In this document: positions 35,488 to 48,887 of the stretch, one piece after another
Position numbering within the stretch: the first letter of the stretch is position 1
Layout: the number at the start of each line of letters is the position of its first letter
Assembly (NCBI GenBank): GCA_034231615.1
Contig: CM067304.1
Span: 22,316,589-22,380,588 of the forward strand
Source of the DNA: Meghimatium bilineatum
Taxonomy: Eukaryota > Mollusca > Gastropoda > Stylommatophora > Philomycidae
Direction: 5' to 3'
Length of the DNA stretch: 64,000 nt
Program-made: the position numbers and the translations under genes
Notes under the pieces: model-generated
Databases searched by the model: none
Seen by the model: the letters and a program-made list of their open reading frames with translations, nothing else
Told to the model about the DNA's origin: nothing

Positions 35488-36388
35488 ATGGCATATTACT
35501 CACAAATTGGGCGTACTGCAGCTTACTACACCAGAAATTGCAGTCTGGACACACTAATTTGGTGTATTCTAGCTTACTACGTTAGAACTCGGTGTATTCT
35601 GGCATATTACTCACAAATTCATTGTTCTGAAGCTTACTACATTAGAAGTGAGTCTATTCTGGCCTATAAGACATCATTTCGTTGTATTGCAGCATAATAC
35701 GTCAGAATACTGTCGTATTACACACACATTAGGTCTTGCTGTTTAGTACGTCAAAACTCAGTGTTTTGTGGCATATTACTCACAAATTGGGTGTACTGCA
35801 GCTTACTACACTTGAATTGAGTGTATTCTGGCCTGTTACACATGACTTCGTTGTTTTGCAGCTTAATAACTAAGAACACTGGCGTATTACACACAAATTA
35901 GGTCTCTTGCTGTTTAGTACGTCAAAACTCAGTGTTCTATGGCATATTACTCACAAATTGGGCATACTGCAGCATACTACACCAGAAATTGCAGTCTGGA
36001 CACACTAATTTGGTGTATTCTAGCTTACTACGTTAGAACTCGGTGTATTCTGGCATATTACTCACAAATTCATTGTTCTGAAGCTTACTACACTAGAAAT
36101 GAGTCTATTCTGGCCTATAAGACATCATTTCGTTGTATTGCAGCATAATACGTCAGAATACTGTCGTATTACACACAAATAGGTCTTGCTGTTTAGTACG
36201 TCAAAACTCAGTGTTTTGTGGCATATTACTCACAAATTGGGTGTACTGCAGCTTACTACACTTGAATTGAGTGTATTCTGGCCTGTAACACATGACTTAG
36301 GTGTTTTGCAGCTTAATAACTAAGAACACTCGTGAATTATACACAAATTAGGTCTCTTTCTTTTTAGTACGTCAAAACTCAGTGTTCT
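35488..36388 (+). repeat. R-H unit pair
   Basis: R at 35488 (with acacacatt, the post-Cf marker) and H at 35939. The end of the H unit carries the gtctctttctttttag variant near 36353, which precedes every N unit and also the C unit at 61670. Confidence 0.9.
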
Positions 36389-39090
36389 ATGGCATATTAC
36401 TCACAAATTGGGTGTACTGCAGCTTACTACACCAGAAATTGCAGTCTGGACACACGAATTTGGTGTATTCTAGCTTACTACGTTAGAACTCGGTGTATTC
36501 TGGCATATTACTCACAAATTCATTGTTCTGAAGCTTACTACAATAGAAGTGAGTGTATTCTGGCCTATTATACATCATTTCGTTATATTGCAGCATAATA
36601 CGTCAGAATACTGTCGTATTATACACAAATTAGGTCTTGCTGTTTAGTACGTCAAAACTCAGTGTTTTGTGGCATATTACTCACAAATTGGGTGTACTGC
36701 AGCTTACTACACTTGAATTGAGTGTATTCTGGCCTGTTACACATGACTTCGTTGTTTTGCAGCTTAATAACTAAGAACACTGGCGTATTACACACAAATT
36801 AGGTCTCTTGCTGTTTAGTACGTCAAAACTCAGTGTTCTATGGCATATTACTCACAAATTGGGCGTACTGCAGCTTACTACACCAGAAATTGCAGTCTGG
36901 ACACACTAATTTGGTGTATTCTAGCTTACTACGTTAGAACTCGGTGTATTCTGGCATATTACTCACAAATTCATTGTTCTGAAGCTTACTACATTAGAAG
37001 TGAGTATTCTGGCCTATAAGACATCATTTCGTTGTATTGCAGCATAATACGTCAGAATACTGTCGTATTACACACACATTAGGTCTTGCTGTTTAGTACG
37101 TCAAAACTCAGTGTTTTGTGGCATATTACTCACAAATTGGGTGTACTGCAGCTTACTACACTTGAATTGAGTGTATTCTGGCCTGTTACACATGACTTCG
37201 TTGTTTTGCAGCTTAATAACTAAGAACACTGGCGTATTACACACAAATTAGGTCTCTTGCTGTTTAGTACGTCAAAACTCAGTGTTCTATGGCATATTAC
37301 TCACAAATTGGGCATACTGCAGCATACTACACCAGAAATTGCAGTCTGGACACACTAATTTGGTGTATTCTAGCTTACTACGTTAGAACTCGGTGTATTC
37401 TGGCATATTACTCACAAATTCATTGTTCTGAAGCTTACTACACTAGAAATGAGTCTATTCTGGCCTATAAGACATCATTTCGTTGTATTGCAGCATAATA
37501 CGTCAGAATACTGTCGTATTACACACAAATAGGTCTTGCTGTTTAGTACGTCAAAACTCAGTGTTTTGTGGCATATTACTCACAAATTGGGTGTACTGCA
37601 GCTTACTACACTTGAATTGAGTGTATTCTGGCCTGTAACACATGACTTAGGTGTTTTGCAGCTTAATAACTAAGAACACTCGTGAATTATACACAAATTA
37701 GGTCTCTTGCTGTTTAGTACGTCAAAACTCAGTGTTCTATGGCATATTACTCACAAATTGGGTGTACTGCAGCTTACTACACCAGAAATTGCAGTCTGGA
37801 CACACGAATTTGGTGTATTCTAGCTTACTACGTTAGAACTCGGTGTATTCTGGCATATTACTCACAAATTCATTGTTCTGAAGCTTACTACACTAGAAGT
37901 GAGTGTATTCTGGCCTATTATACATCATTTCGATATATTGCAGCATAATACGTCAGAATACTGTCGTATTATACACAAATTAGGTCTTGCTGTTTAGTAC
38001 GTCAAAACTCAGTGTTTTGTGGCATATTACTCACAAATTGGGTGTACTGCAGCTTACTACACTTGAATTGAGTGTATTCTGGCCTGTTACACATGACTTC
38101 GTTGTTTTGCAGCTTAATAACTAAGAACACTGGCGTATTACACACAAATTAGGTCTCTTGCTGTTTAGTACGTCAAAACTCAGTGTTCTATGGCATATTA
38201 CTCACAAATTGGGCGTACTGCAGCTTACTACACCAGAAATTGCAGTCTGGACACACTAATTTGGTGTATTCTAGCTTACTACGTTAGAACTCGGTGTATT
38301 CTGGCATATTACTCACAAATTCATTGTTCTGAAGCTTACTACATTAGAAGTGAGTCTATTCTGGCCTATAAGACATCATTTCGTTGTATTGCAGCATAAT
38401 ACGTCAGAATACTGTCGTATTACACACAAATTAGGTCTTGCTGTTTAGTACGTCAAAACTCAGTGTTTTGTGGCATATTACTCACAAATTGGGTGTACTG
38501 CAGCTTACTACACTTGAATTGAGTGTATTCTGGCCTGTTACACATGACTTCGTTGTTTTGCAGCTTAATAACTAAGAACACTGGCGTATTACACACAAAT
38601 TAGGTCTCTTGCTGTTTAGTACGTCAAAACTCAGTGTTCTATGGCATATTACTCACAAATTGGGCATACTGCAGCATACTACACCAGAAATTGCAGTCTG
38701 GACACACTAATTTGGTGTATTCTAGCTTACTACGTTAGAACTCGGTGTATTCTGGCATATTACTCACAAATTCATTGTTCTGAAGCTTACTACACTAGAA
38801 ATGAGTCTATTCTGGCCTATAAGACATCATTTCGTTGTATTGCAGCATAATACGTCAGAATACTGTCGTATTACACACAAATAGGTCTTGCTGTTTAGTA
38901 CGTCAAAACTCAGTGTTTTGTGGCATATTACTCACAAATTGGGTGTACTGCAGCTTACTACACTTGAATTGAGTGTATTCTGGCCTGTAACACATGACTT
39001 AGGTGTTTTGCAGCTTAATAACTAAGAACACTCGTGAATTATACACAAATTAGGTCTCTTTCTTTTTAGTACGTCAAAACTCAGTGTTCT
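36389..39090 (+). repeat. Six-unit higher-order repeat, copy 1 (2702 bp)
   Basis: Units are N at 36389 (caatagaag), R with 2-base loss at 36840, H at 37289, C with cgatatatt at 37739, R at 38190 and H at 38641. All recur 2702 bp later. The repeat ends with gtctctttctttttag, as does the unit before it, so the boundary marker is duplicated too. Confidence 0.9.
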
Positions 39091-41342
39091 ATGGCATATT
39101 ACTCACAAATTGGGTGTACTGCAGCTTACTACACCAGAAATTGCAGTCTGGACACACGAATTTGGTGTATTCTAGCTTACTACGTTAGAACTCGGTGTAT
39201 TCTGGCATATTACTCACAAATTCATTGTTCTGAAGCTTACTACAATAGAAGTGAGTGTATTCTGGCCTATTATACATCATTTCGTTATATTGCAGCATAA
39301 TACGTCAGAATACTGTCGTATTATACACAAATTAGGTCTTGCTGTTTAGTACGTCAAAACTCAGTGTTTTGTGGCATATTACTCACAAATTGGGTGTACT
39401 GCAGCTTACTACACTTGAATTGAGTGTATTCTGGCCTGTTACACATGACTTCGTTGTTTTGCAGCTTAATAACTAAGAACACTGGCGTATTACACACAAA
39501 TTAGGTCTCTTGCTGTTTAGTACGTCAAAACTCAGTGTTCTATGGCATATTACTCACAAATTGGGCGTACTGCAGCTTACTACACCAGAAATTGCAGTCT
39601 GGACACACTAATTTGGTGTATTCTAGCTTACTACGTTAGAACTCGGTGTATTCTGGCATATTACTCACAAATTCATTGTTCTGAAGCTTACTACATTAGA
39701 AGTGAGTATTCTGGCCTATAAGACATCATTTCGTTGTATTGCAGCATAATACGTCAGAATACTGTCGTATTACACACACATTAGGTCTTGCTGTTTAGTA
39801 CGTCAAAACTCAGTGTTTTGTGGCATATTACTCACAAATTGGGTGTACTGCAGCTTACTACACTTGAATTGAGTGTATTCTGGCCTGTTACACATGACTT
39901 CGTTGTTTTGCAGCTTAATAACTAAGAACACTGGCGTATTACACACAAATTAGGTCTCTTGCTGTTTAGTACGTCAAAACTCAGTGTTCTATGGCATATT
40001 ACTCACAAATTGGGCATACTGCAGCATACTACACCAGAAATTGCAGTCTGGACACACTAATTTGGTGTATTCTAGCTTACTACGTTAGAACTCGGTGTAT
40101 TCTGGCATATTACTCACAAATTCATTGTTCTGAAGCTTACTACACTAGAAATGAGTCTATTCTGGCCTATAAGACATCATTTCGTTGTATTGCAGCATAA
40201 TACGTCAGAATACTGTCGTATTACACACAAATAGGTCTTGCTGTTTAGTACGTCAAAACTCAGTGTTTTGTGGCATATTACTCACAAATTGGGTGTACTG
40301 CAGCTTACTACACTTGAATTGAGTGTATTCTGGCCTGTAACACATGACTTAGGTGTTTTGCAGCTTAATAACTAAGAACACTCGTGAATTATACACAAAT
40401 TAGGTCTCTTGCTGTTTAGTACGTCAAAACTCAGTGTTCTATGGCATATTACTCACAAATTGGGTGTACTGCAGCTTACTACACCAGAAATTGCAGTCTG
40501 GACACACGAATTTGGTGTATTCTAGCTTACTACGTTAGAACTCGGTGTATTCTGGCATATTACTCACAAATTCATTGTTCTGAAGCTTACTACACTAGAA
40601 GTGAGTGTATTCTGGCCTATTATACATCATTTCGATATATTGCAGCATAATACGTCAGAATACTGTCGTATTATACACAAATTAGGTCTTGCTGTTTAGT
40701 ACGTCAAAACTCAGTGTTTTGTGGCATATTACTCACAAATTGGGTGTACTGCAGCTTACTACACTTGAATTGAGTGTATTCTGGCCTGTTACACATGACT
40801 TCGTTGTTTTGCAGCTTAATAACTAAGAACACTGGCGTATTACACACAAATTAGGTCTCTTGCTGTTTAGTACGTCAAAACTCAGTGTTCTATGGCATAT
40901 TACTCACAAATTGGGCGTACTGCAGCTTACTACACCAGAAATTGCAGTCTGGACACACTAATTTGGTGTATTCTAGCTTACTACGTTAGAACTCGGTGTA
41001 TTCTGGCATATTACTCACAAATTCATTGTTCTGAAGCTTACTACATTAGAAGTGAGTCTATTCTGGCCTATAAGACATCATTTCGTTGTATTGCAGCATA
41101 ATACGTCAGAATACTGTCGTATTACACACAAATTAGGTCTTGCTGTTTAGTACGTCAAAACTCAGTGTTTTGTGGCATATTACTCACAAATTGGGTGTAC
41201 TGCAGCTTACTACACTTGAATTGAGTGTATTCTGGCCTGTTACACATGACTTCGTTGTTTTGCAGCTTAATAACTAAGAACACTGGCGTATTACACACAA
41301 ATTAGGTCTCTTGCTGTTTAGTACGTCAAAACTCAGTGTTCT
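39091..41342 (+). repeat. Six-unit higher-order repeat, copy 2 (five units)
   Basis: N at 39091, R with 2-base loss at 39542, H at 39991, C with cgatatatt at 40441 and R at 40892. The sixth position is taken by the H2 unit that opens the next cassette at 41343, so this copy merges into the cassette. Confidence 0.9.
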
Positions 41343-43311
41343 ATGGCATATTACTCACAAATTGGGCATACTGCAGCATACTACACCAGAAATTGCAGTC
41401 TGGACACACTAATTTGGAGTATTCTAGCTTACTACGTTAGAACTCGGTGTATTCTGGCATATTACTCACAAATTCATTGTTCTGAAGCTTACTACACTAG
41501 AAGTGAGTCTATTCTGGCCTATTATACATCATTTCGTTGTATTGCAGCATAATACGTCAGAATACTGTCGTATTACACACAAATTAGGCCTTGCTGTTTA
41601 GTACGTCAAAACTCAGTGTTTTGTGGCATATTACTCACAAATTGGGTGTACTGCAGCTTACTACACTTGAATTGAGTGTATTCTGGCCTGTTACACATGA
41701 CTTCGTTGATTTGCAGCTTAATAACTAAGAACACTGGCGTATTACACACAAATTAGGTCTCTTGCTGTTTAGTACGTCAAAACTCACTGTTCTATGGCAT
41801 ATTACTCACAAATTGGGCGCACTGCAGCTTACTACACCAGAAATTGCAGTCTGGACACACTAATTTGGTGTATTCTAGCTTACTTCGTTAGAACTCGGTG
41901 TATTCTGGCATATTACTCACAAATTCATTGTTCTGAAGCTTACTACACTAGAAATGAGTCTATTCTGGCCTATAAGACATCATTTCGTTGTATTGCAGCA
42001 TAATACGTCAGAATACTGTCGTATTACACACAAATAGGTCTTGCTGTTTAGTACGTCAAAACTCAGTGTTTTGTGGCATATTACTCACAAATTGGGTGTA
42101 CTGCAGCTTCCTACACTTGAATTGAGTGTATTCTGGCCTGTAACACATGACTTCGTTGTTTTGCAGCTTAATAGCTAAGAACACTGGCGTATAACACAAA
42201 TTAGGTCTTGCTGTTTAGTACGTCAAAACTCAGTGTTCTATGACATATTACTCACAAATTGTGCGTACTGCAGCTTACTACACCAGAAATTGCAGTCTGG
42301 ACACACTAATTTGGTGTATTCTAGCTTACTACGTTAGAACTCGGTGTATTCTGGCATATTACTCACATATTCATTGTTCTGAAGCTTACTACACTAGAAG
42401 TGAGTCTATTCTGGCCTATAAGACATCATTTCGTTGTATTGCAGCATAATACGTCAGAATACTGTCGTATTACACACAAATAGGTATTGCTGTTTAGTAC
42501 GTCAAAACTCAGTGTTTTGTGGCATATTACTCACAAATTGGGTGTACTGCAGCTTCCTACACTTGAATTGAGTGTATTCTGGCCTGTAACACATGACTTC
42601 GTTGTTTTGCAGCTTAATAGCTAAGAACACTGGCGTATAACACACAAATTAGGTCTCTTGCTGTTTAGTACGTCAAAACTCAGTGTTCTATGGCATATTA
42701 CTCACAAAGTGGGTGTACTGCAGCTTACTACACTTGAATTGAGTGTATTCTGGCCTGTTACACATGACTTAGTTGTTTTGCAGCTTAATAACTAAGAACA
42801 CTCGTGAATTATACACAAATTAGGTCTCTTGCTGTTTAGTACGTCAAAACTCAGTGTTCTATGGCTTATTACTCACAAATTGGGTGTACTGCAGCTTACT
42901 ACACCAGAAATTGCAGTCTGGACACACGAATTTGGTGTATTCTAGCTTACTACGTTAGAACTCGGTGTATTCTGGCATATTACTCACAAATTCATTGTTC
43001 TGAAGCTTACTACACTAGAAGTGAGTGTTTTCTGGCCTATTATACATCATTTCGTTATATTGCAGCATAATACGTCAGAATACTGTCGTATTATACACAA
43101 ATTAGGTATTGCTGTTTAGTACGTCAAAACTCAGTGTTTTGTGGCATATTACTCACAAATTGGGTGTACTGCAGCTTACTACACTTGAATTGAGTGTATT
43201 CTGGCCTGTTACACATGACTTCGTTGTTTTGCAGCTTAATAACTAAGAACAATGGCGTATTACACACAAATTAGGTCTCTTGCTGTTTAGTACGTCAAAA
43301 CTCAGTGTTCT
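41343..43311 (+). repeat. H2-F-M-block-Cf cassette (1969 bp)
   Basis: H2 at 41343 (private tttggagtatt near 41414), F at 41794, M at 42240, extra block at 42690 and Cf at 42861. Spacing is identical to the cassettes at 33519 and 46468. Confidence 0.9.
42690..42860 (+). repeat. Extra 171-bp alpha block in M unit
   Basis: It has the aaagtgggtg start, lies between the M unit body and the Cf unit, and shows the same structure as at 34866. Confidence 0.88.
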
Positions 43312-46300
43312 ATGGCATATTACTCACAAATTGGGCGTACTGCAGCTTACTACACCAGAAATTGCAGTCTGGACACACTAATTTGGTGTATTCTAGCTTA
43401 CTACGTTAGAACTCGGTGTATTCTGGCATATTACTCACAAATTCATTGTTCTGAAGCTTACTACATTAGAAGTGAGTCTATTCTGGCCTATAAGACATCA
43501 TTTCGTTGTATTGCAGCATAATACGTCAGAATACTGTCGTATTACACACACATTAGGTCTTGCTGTTTAGTACGTCAAAACTCAGTGTTTTGTGGCATAT
43601 TACTCACAAATTGGGTGTACTGCAGCTTACTACACTTGAATTGAGTGTATTCTGGCCTGTAACACATGACTTAGGTGTTTTGCAGCTTAATAACTAAGAA
43701 CACTCGTGAATTATACACAAATTAGGTCTCTTTCTTTTTAGTACGTCAAAACTCAGTGTTCTATGGCATATTACTCACAAATTGGGTGTACTGCAGCTTA
43801 CTACACCAGAAATTGCAGTCTGGACACACGAATTTGGTGTATTCTAGCTTACTACGTTAGAACTCGGTGTATTCTGGCATATTACTCACAAATTCATTGT
43901 TCTGAAGCTTACTACAATAGAAGTGAGTGTATTCTGGCCTATTATACATCATTTCGTTATATTGCAGCATAATACGTCAGAATACTGTCGTATTATACAC
44001 AAATTAGGTCTTGCTGTTTAGTACGTCAAAACTCAGTGTTTTGTGGCATATTACTCACAAATTGGGTGTACTGCAGCTTACTACACTTGAATTGAGTGTA
44101 TTCTGGCCTGTTACACATGACTTCGTTGTTTTGCAGCTTAATAACTAAGAACACTGGCGTATTACACACAAATTAGGTCTCTTGCTGTTTAGTACGTCAA
44201 AACTCAGTGTTCTATGGCATATTACTCACAAATTGGGCGTACTGCAGCTTACTACACCAGAAATTGCAGTCTGGACACACTAATTTGGTGTATTCTAGCT
44301 TACTACGTTAGAACTCGGTGTATTCTGGCATATTACTCACAAATTCATTGTTCTGAAGCTTACTACACTAGAAGTGAGTGTTTTCTGGCCTATTATACAT
44401 CATTTCGTTATATTGCAGCATAATACGTCAGAATACTGTCGTATTATACACAAATTAGGTATTGCTGTTTAGTACGTCAAAACTCAGTGTTTTGTGGCAT
44501 ATTACTCACAAATTGGGTGTACTGCAGCTTACTACACTTGAATTGAGTGTATTCTGGCCTGTTACACATGACTTCGTTGTTTTGCAGCTTAATAACTAAG
44601 AACAATGGCGTATTACACACAAATTAGGTCTCTTGCTGTTTAGTACGTCAAAACTCAGTGTTCTATGGCATATTACTCACAAATTGGGCGTACTGCAGCT
44701 TACTACACCAGAAATTGCAGTCTGGACACACTAATTTGGTGTATTCTAGCTTACTACGTTAGAACTCGGTGTATTCTGGCATATTACTCACAAATTCATT
44801 GTTCTGAAGCTTACTACATTAGAAGTGAGTCTATTCTGGCCTATAAGACATCATTTCGTTGTATTGCAGCATAATACGTCAGAATACTGTCGTATTACAC
44901 ACACATTAGGTCTTGCTGTTTAGTACGTCAAAACTCAGTGTTTTGTGGCATATTACTCACAAATTGGGTGTACTGCAGCTTACTACACTTGAATTGAGTG
45001 TATTCTGGCCTGTTACACATGACTTCGTTGTTTTGCAGCTTAATAACTAAGAACACTGGCGTATTACACACAAATTAGGTCTCTTGCTGTTTAGTACGTC
45101 AAAACTCAGTGTTCTATGGCATATTACTCACAAATTAGGCATACTGCAGCATACTACACCAGAAATTGCAGTCTGGACACACTAATTTGGTGTATTCTAG
45201 CTTACTACGTTAGAACTCGGTGTATTCTGGCATATTACTCACAAATTCATTGTTCTGAAGCTTACTACACTAGAAATGAGTCTATTCTGGCCTATAAGAC
45301 ATCATTTCGTTGTATTGCAGCATAATACGTCAGAATACTGTCGTATTACACACAAATAGGTCTTGCTGTTTAGTACGTCAAAACTCAGTGTTTTGTGGCA
45401 TATTACTCACAAATTGGGTGTACTGCAGCTTACTACACTTGAATTGAGTGTATTCTGGCCTGTAACACATGACTTAGGTGTTTTGCAGCTTAATAACTAA
45501 GAACACTCGTGAATTATACACAAATTAGGTCTCTTGCTGTTTAGTACGTCAAAACTCAGTGTTCTATGGCATATTACTCACAAATTGGGTGTACTGCAGC
45601 TTACTACACCAGAAATTGCAGTCTGGACACACGAATTTGGTGTATTCTAGCTTACTACGTTAGAACTCGGTGTATTCTGGCATATTACTCACAAATTCAT
45701 TGTTCTGAAGCTTACTACACTAGAAGTGAGTGTATTCTGGCCTATTATACATCATTTCGTTATATTGCAGCATAATACGTCAGAATACTGTCGTATTATA
45801 CACAAATTAGGTCTTGCTGTTTAGTACGTCAAAACTCAGTGTTTTGTGGCATATTACTCACACATTGGGTGTACTGCAGCTTACTACACTTGAATTGAGT
45901 GTATTCTGGCCTGTTACACATGACTTCGTTGTTTTGCAGCTTAATAACTAAGAACACTGGCGTATTACACACAAATTAGGTCTCTTGCTGTTTAGTACGT
46001 CAAAACTCACTGTTCTATGGCATATTACTCACAAATTGGGCGTACTGCAGCTTACTACACCAGAAATTGCAGTCTGGACACACTAATTTGGTGTATTCTA
46101 GCTTACTACGTTAGAACTCGGTGTATTTTGGCATATTACTCACAAATTCATTGTTCTGAAGCTTACTACATTAGAAGTGAGTCTATTCTGGCCTATAAGA
46201 CATCATTTCGTTGTATTGCAGCATAATACGTCAGAATACTGTCGTATTACACACAAATTAGGTCTTGCTGTTTAGTACGTCAAAACTCAGTGTTTTGTGG

Positions 46301-46467
46301 CATATTACTCACAAATTGGGTGTACTGCAGCTTACTACACTTGAATTGAGTGTATTCTGGCCTGTTACACATGACTTCGTTGTTTTGCAGCTTAATAACT
46401 AAGAACACTGGCGTATTACACACAAATTAGGTCTCTTGCTGTTTAGTACGTCAAAACTCAGTGTTCT
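43312..46467 (+). repeat. Mixed domain: R, N, R/Cf chimera, R, H, C, R
   Basis: Starts are 43312, 43763 (N), 44214 (R start with Cf end gtgttttctgg), 44665, 45116 (private aattaggcata), 45566 (private cacacattggg near 45860) and 46017 (private gtattttggc near 46126). The run from 44214 has the same unit order as the runs at 49339 and 52494. Confidence 0.9.
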
Positions 46468-48436
46468 ATGGCATATTACTCACAAATTGGGCATACTGCA
46501 GCATACTACACCAGAAATTGCAGTCTGGACACACTAATTTGGTGTATTCTAGCTTACTACGTTAGAACTCGGTGTATTCTGGCATATTACTCACAAATTC
46601 ATTGTTCTGAAGCTTACTACACTAGAAGTGAGTCTATTCTGGCCTATTATACATCATTTCGTTGTATTGCAGCATAATACGTCAGAATACTGTCGTATTA
46701 CACACAAATTAGGCCTTGCTGTTTAGTACGTCAAAACTCAGTGTTTTGTGGCATATTACTCACAAATTGGGTGTACTGCAGCTTACTACACTTGAATTGA
46801 GTGTATTCTGGCCTGTTACACATGACTTCGTTGTTTTGCAGCTTAATAACTAAGAACACTGGCGTATTACACACAAATTAGGTCTCTTGCTGTTTAGTAC
46901 GTCAAAACTCACTGTTCTATGGCATATTACTCACAAATTGGGCGCACTGCAGCTTACTACACCAGAAATTGCAGTCTGGACACACTAATTTGGTGTATTC
47001 TAGCTTACTTCGTTAGAACTCGGTGTATTCTGGCATATTACTCACAAATTCATTGTTCTGAAGCTTACTACACTAGAAATGAGTCTATTCTGGCCTATAA
47101 GACATCATTTCGTTGTATTGCAGCATAATACGTCAGAATACTGTCGTATTACACACAAATAGGTCTTGCTGTTTAGTACGTCAAAACTCAGTGTTTTGTG
47201 GCATATTACTCACAAATTGGGTGTACTGCAGCTTCCTACACTTGAATTGAGTGTATTCTGGCCTGTAACACATGACTTCGTTGTTTTGCAGCTTAATAGC
47301 TAAGAACACTGGCGTATAACACAAATTAGGTCTTGCTGTTTAGTACGTCAAAACTCAGTGTTCTATGACATATTACTCACAAATTGTGCGTACTGCAGCT
47401 TACTACACCAGAAATTGCAGTCTGGACACACTAATTTGGTGTATTCTAGCTTACTACGTTAGAACTCGGTGTATTCTGGCATATTACTCACATATTCATT
47501 GTTCTGAAGCTTACTACACTAGAAGTGAGTCTATTCTGGCCTATAAGACATCATTTCGTTGTATTGCAGCATAATACGTCAGAATACTGTCGTATTACAC
47601 ACAAATAGGTATTGCTGTTTAGTACGTCAAAACTCAGTGTTTTGTGGCATATTACTCACAAATTGGGTGTACTGCAGCTTCCTACACTTGAATTGAGTGT
47701 ATTCTGGCCTGTAACACATGACTTCGTTGTTTTGCAGCTTAATAGCTAAGAACACTGGCGTATAACACACAAATTAGGTCTCTTGCTGTTTAGTACGTCA
47801 AAACTCAGTGTTCTATGGCATATTACTCACAAAGTGGGTGTACTGCAGCTTACTACACTTGAATTGAGTGTATTCTGGCCTGTTACACATGACTTAGTTG
47901 TTTTGCAGCTTAATAACTAAGAACACTCGTGAATTATACACAAATTAGGTCTCTTGCTGTTTAGTACGTCAAAACTCAGTGTTCTATGGCTTATTACTCA
48001 CAAATTGGGTGTACTGCAGCTTACTACACCAGAAATTGCAGTCTGGACACACGAATTTGGTGTATTCTAGCTTACTACGTTAGAACTCGGTGTATTCTGG
48101 CATATTACTCACAAATTCATTGTTCTGAAGCTTACTACACTAGAAGTGAGTGTTTTCTGGCCTATTATACATCATTTCGTTATATTGCAGCATAATACGT
48201 CAGAATACTGTCGTATTATACACAAATTAGGTATTGCTGTTTAGTACGTCAAAACTCAGTGTTTTGTGGCATATTACTCACAAATTGGGTGTACTGCAGC
48301 TTACTACACTTGAATTGAGTGTATTCTGGCCTGTTACACATGACTTCGTTGTTTTGCAGCTTAATAACTAAGAACAATGGCGTATTACACACAAATTAGG
48401 TCTCTTGCTGTTTAGTACGTCAAAACTCAGTGTTCT
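46468..48436 (+). repeat. H2-F-M-block-Cf cassette (1969 bp)
   Basis: H2 at 46468, F at 46919, M at 47365, extra block at 47815 and Cf at 47986. This is the cleanest copy; it lacks the gttgatttgc change of the two cassettes to its left. Confidence 0.9.
47815..47985 (+). repeat. Extra 171-bp alpha block in M unit
   Basis: It has the aaagtgggtg start, the same structure and flanks as the blocks at 34866 and 42690. Confidence 0.88.
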
Positions 48437-48887
48437 ATGGCATATTACTCACAAATTGGGCGTACTGCAGCTTACTACACCAGAAATTGCAGTCTGGACA
48501 CACTAATTTGGTGTATTCTAGCTTACTACGTTAGAACTCGGTGTATTCTGGCATATTACTCACAAATTCATTGTTCTGAAGCTTACTACATTAGAAGTGA
48601 GTCTATTCTGGCCTATAAGACATCATTTCGTTGTATTGCAGCATAATACGTCAGAATACTGTCGTATTACACACACATTAGGTCTTGCTGTTTAGTACGT
48701 CAAAACTCAGTGTTTTGTGGCATATTACTCACAAATTGGGTGTACTGCAGCTTACTACACTTGAATTGAGTGTATTCTGGCCTGTTACACATGACTTCGT
48801 TGTTTTGCAGCTTAATAACTAAGAACACTGGCGTATTACACACAAATTAGGTCTCTTGCTGTTTAGTACGTCAAAACTCAGTGTTCT
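48437..48887 (+). repeat. Single R unit after cassette
   Basis: Standard 451-bp R unit with acacacatt, linking the cassette to the seven-unit repeat at 48888. Confidence 0.9.
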
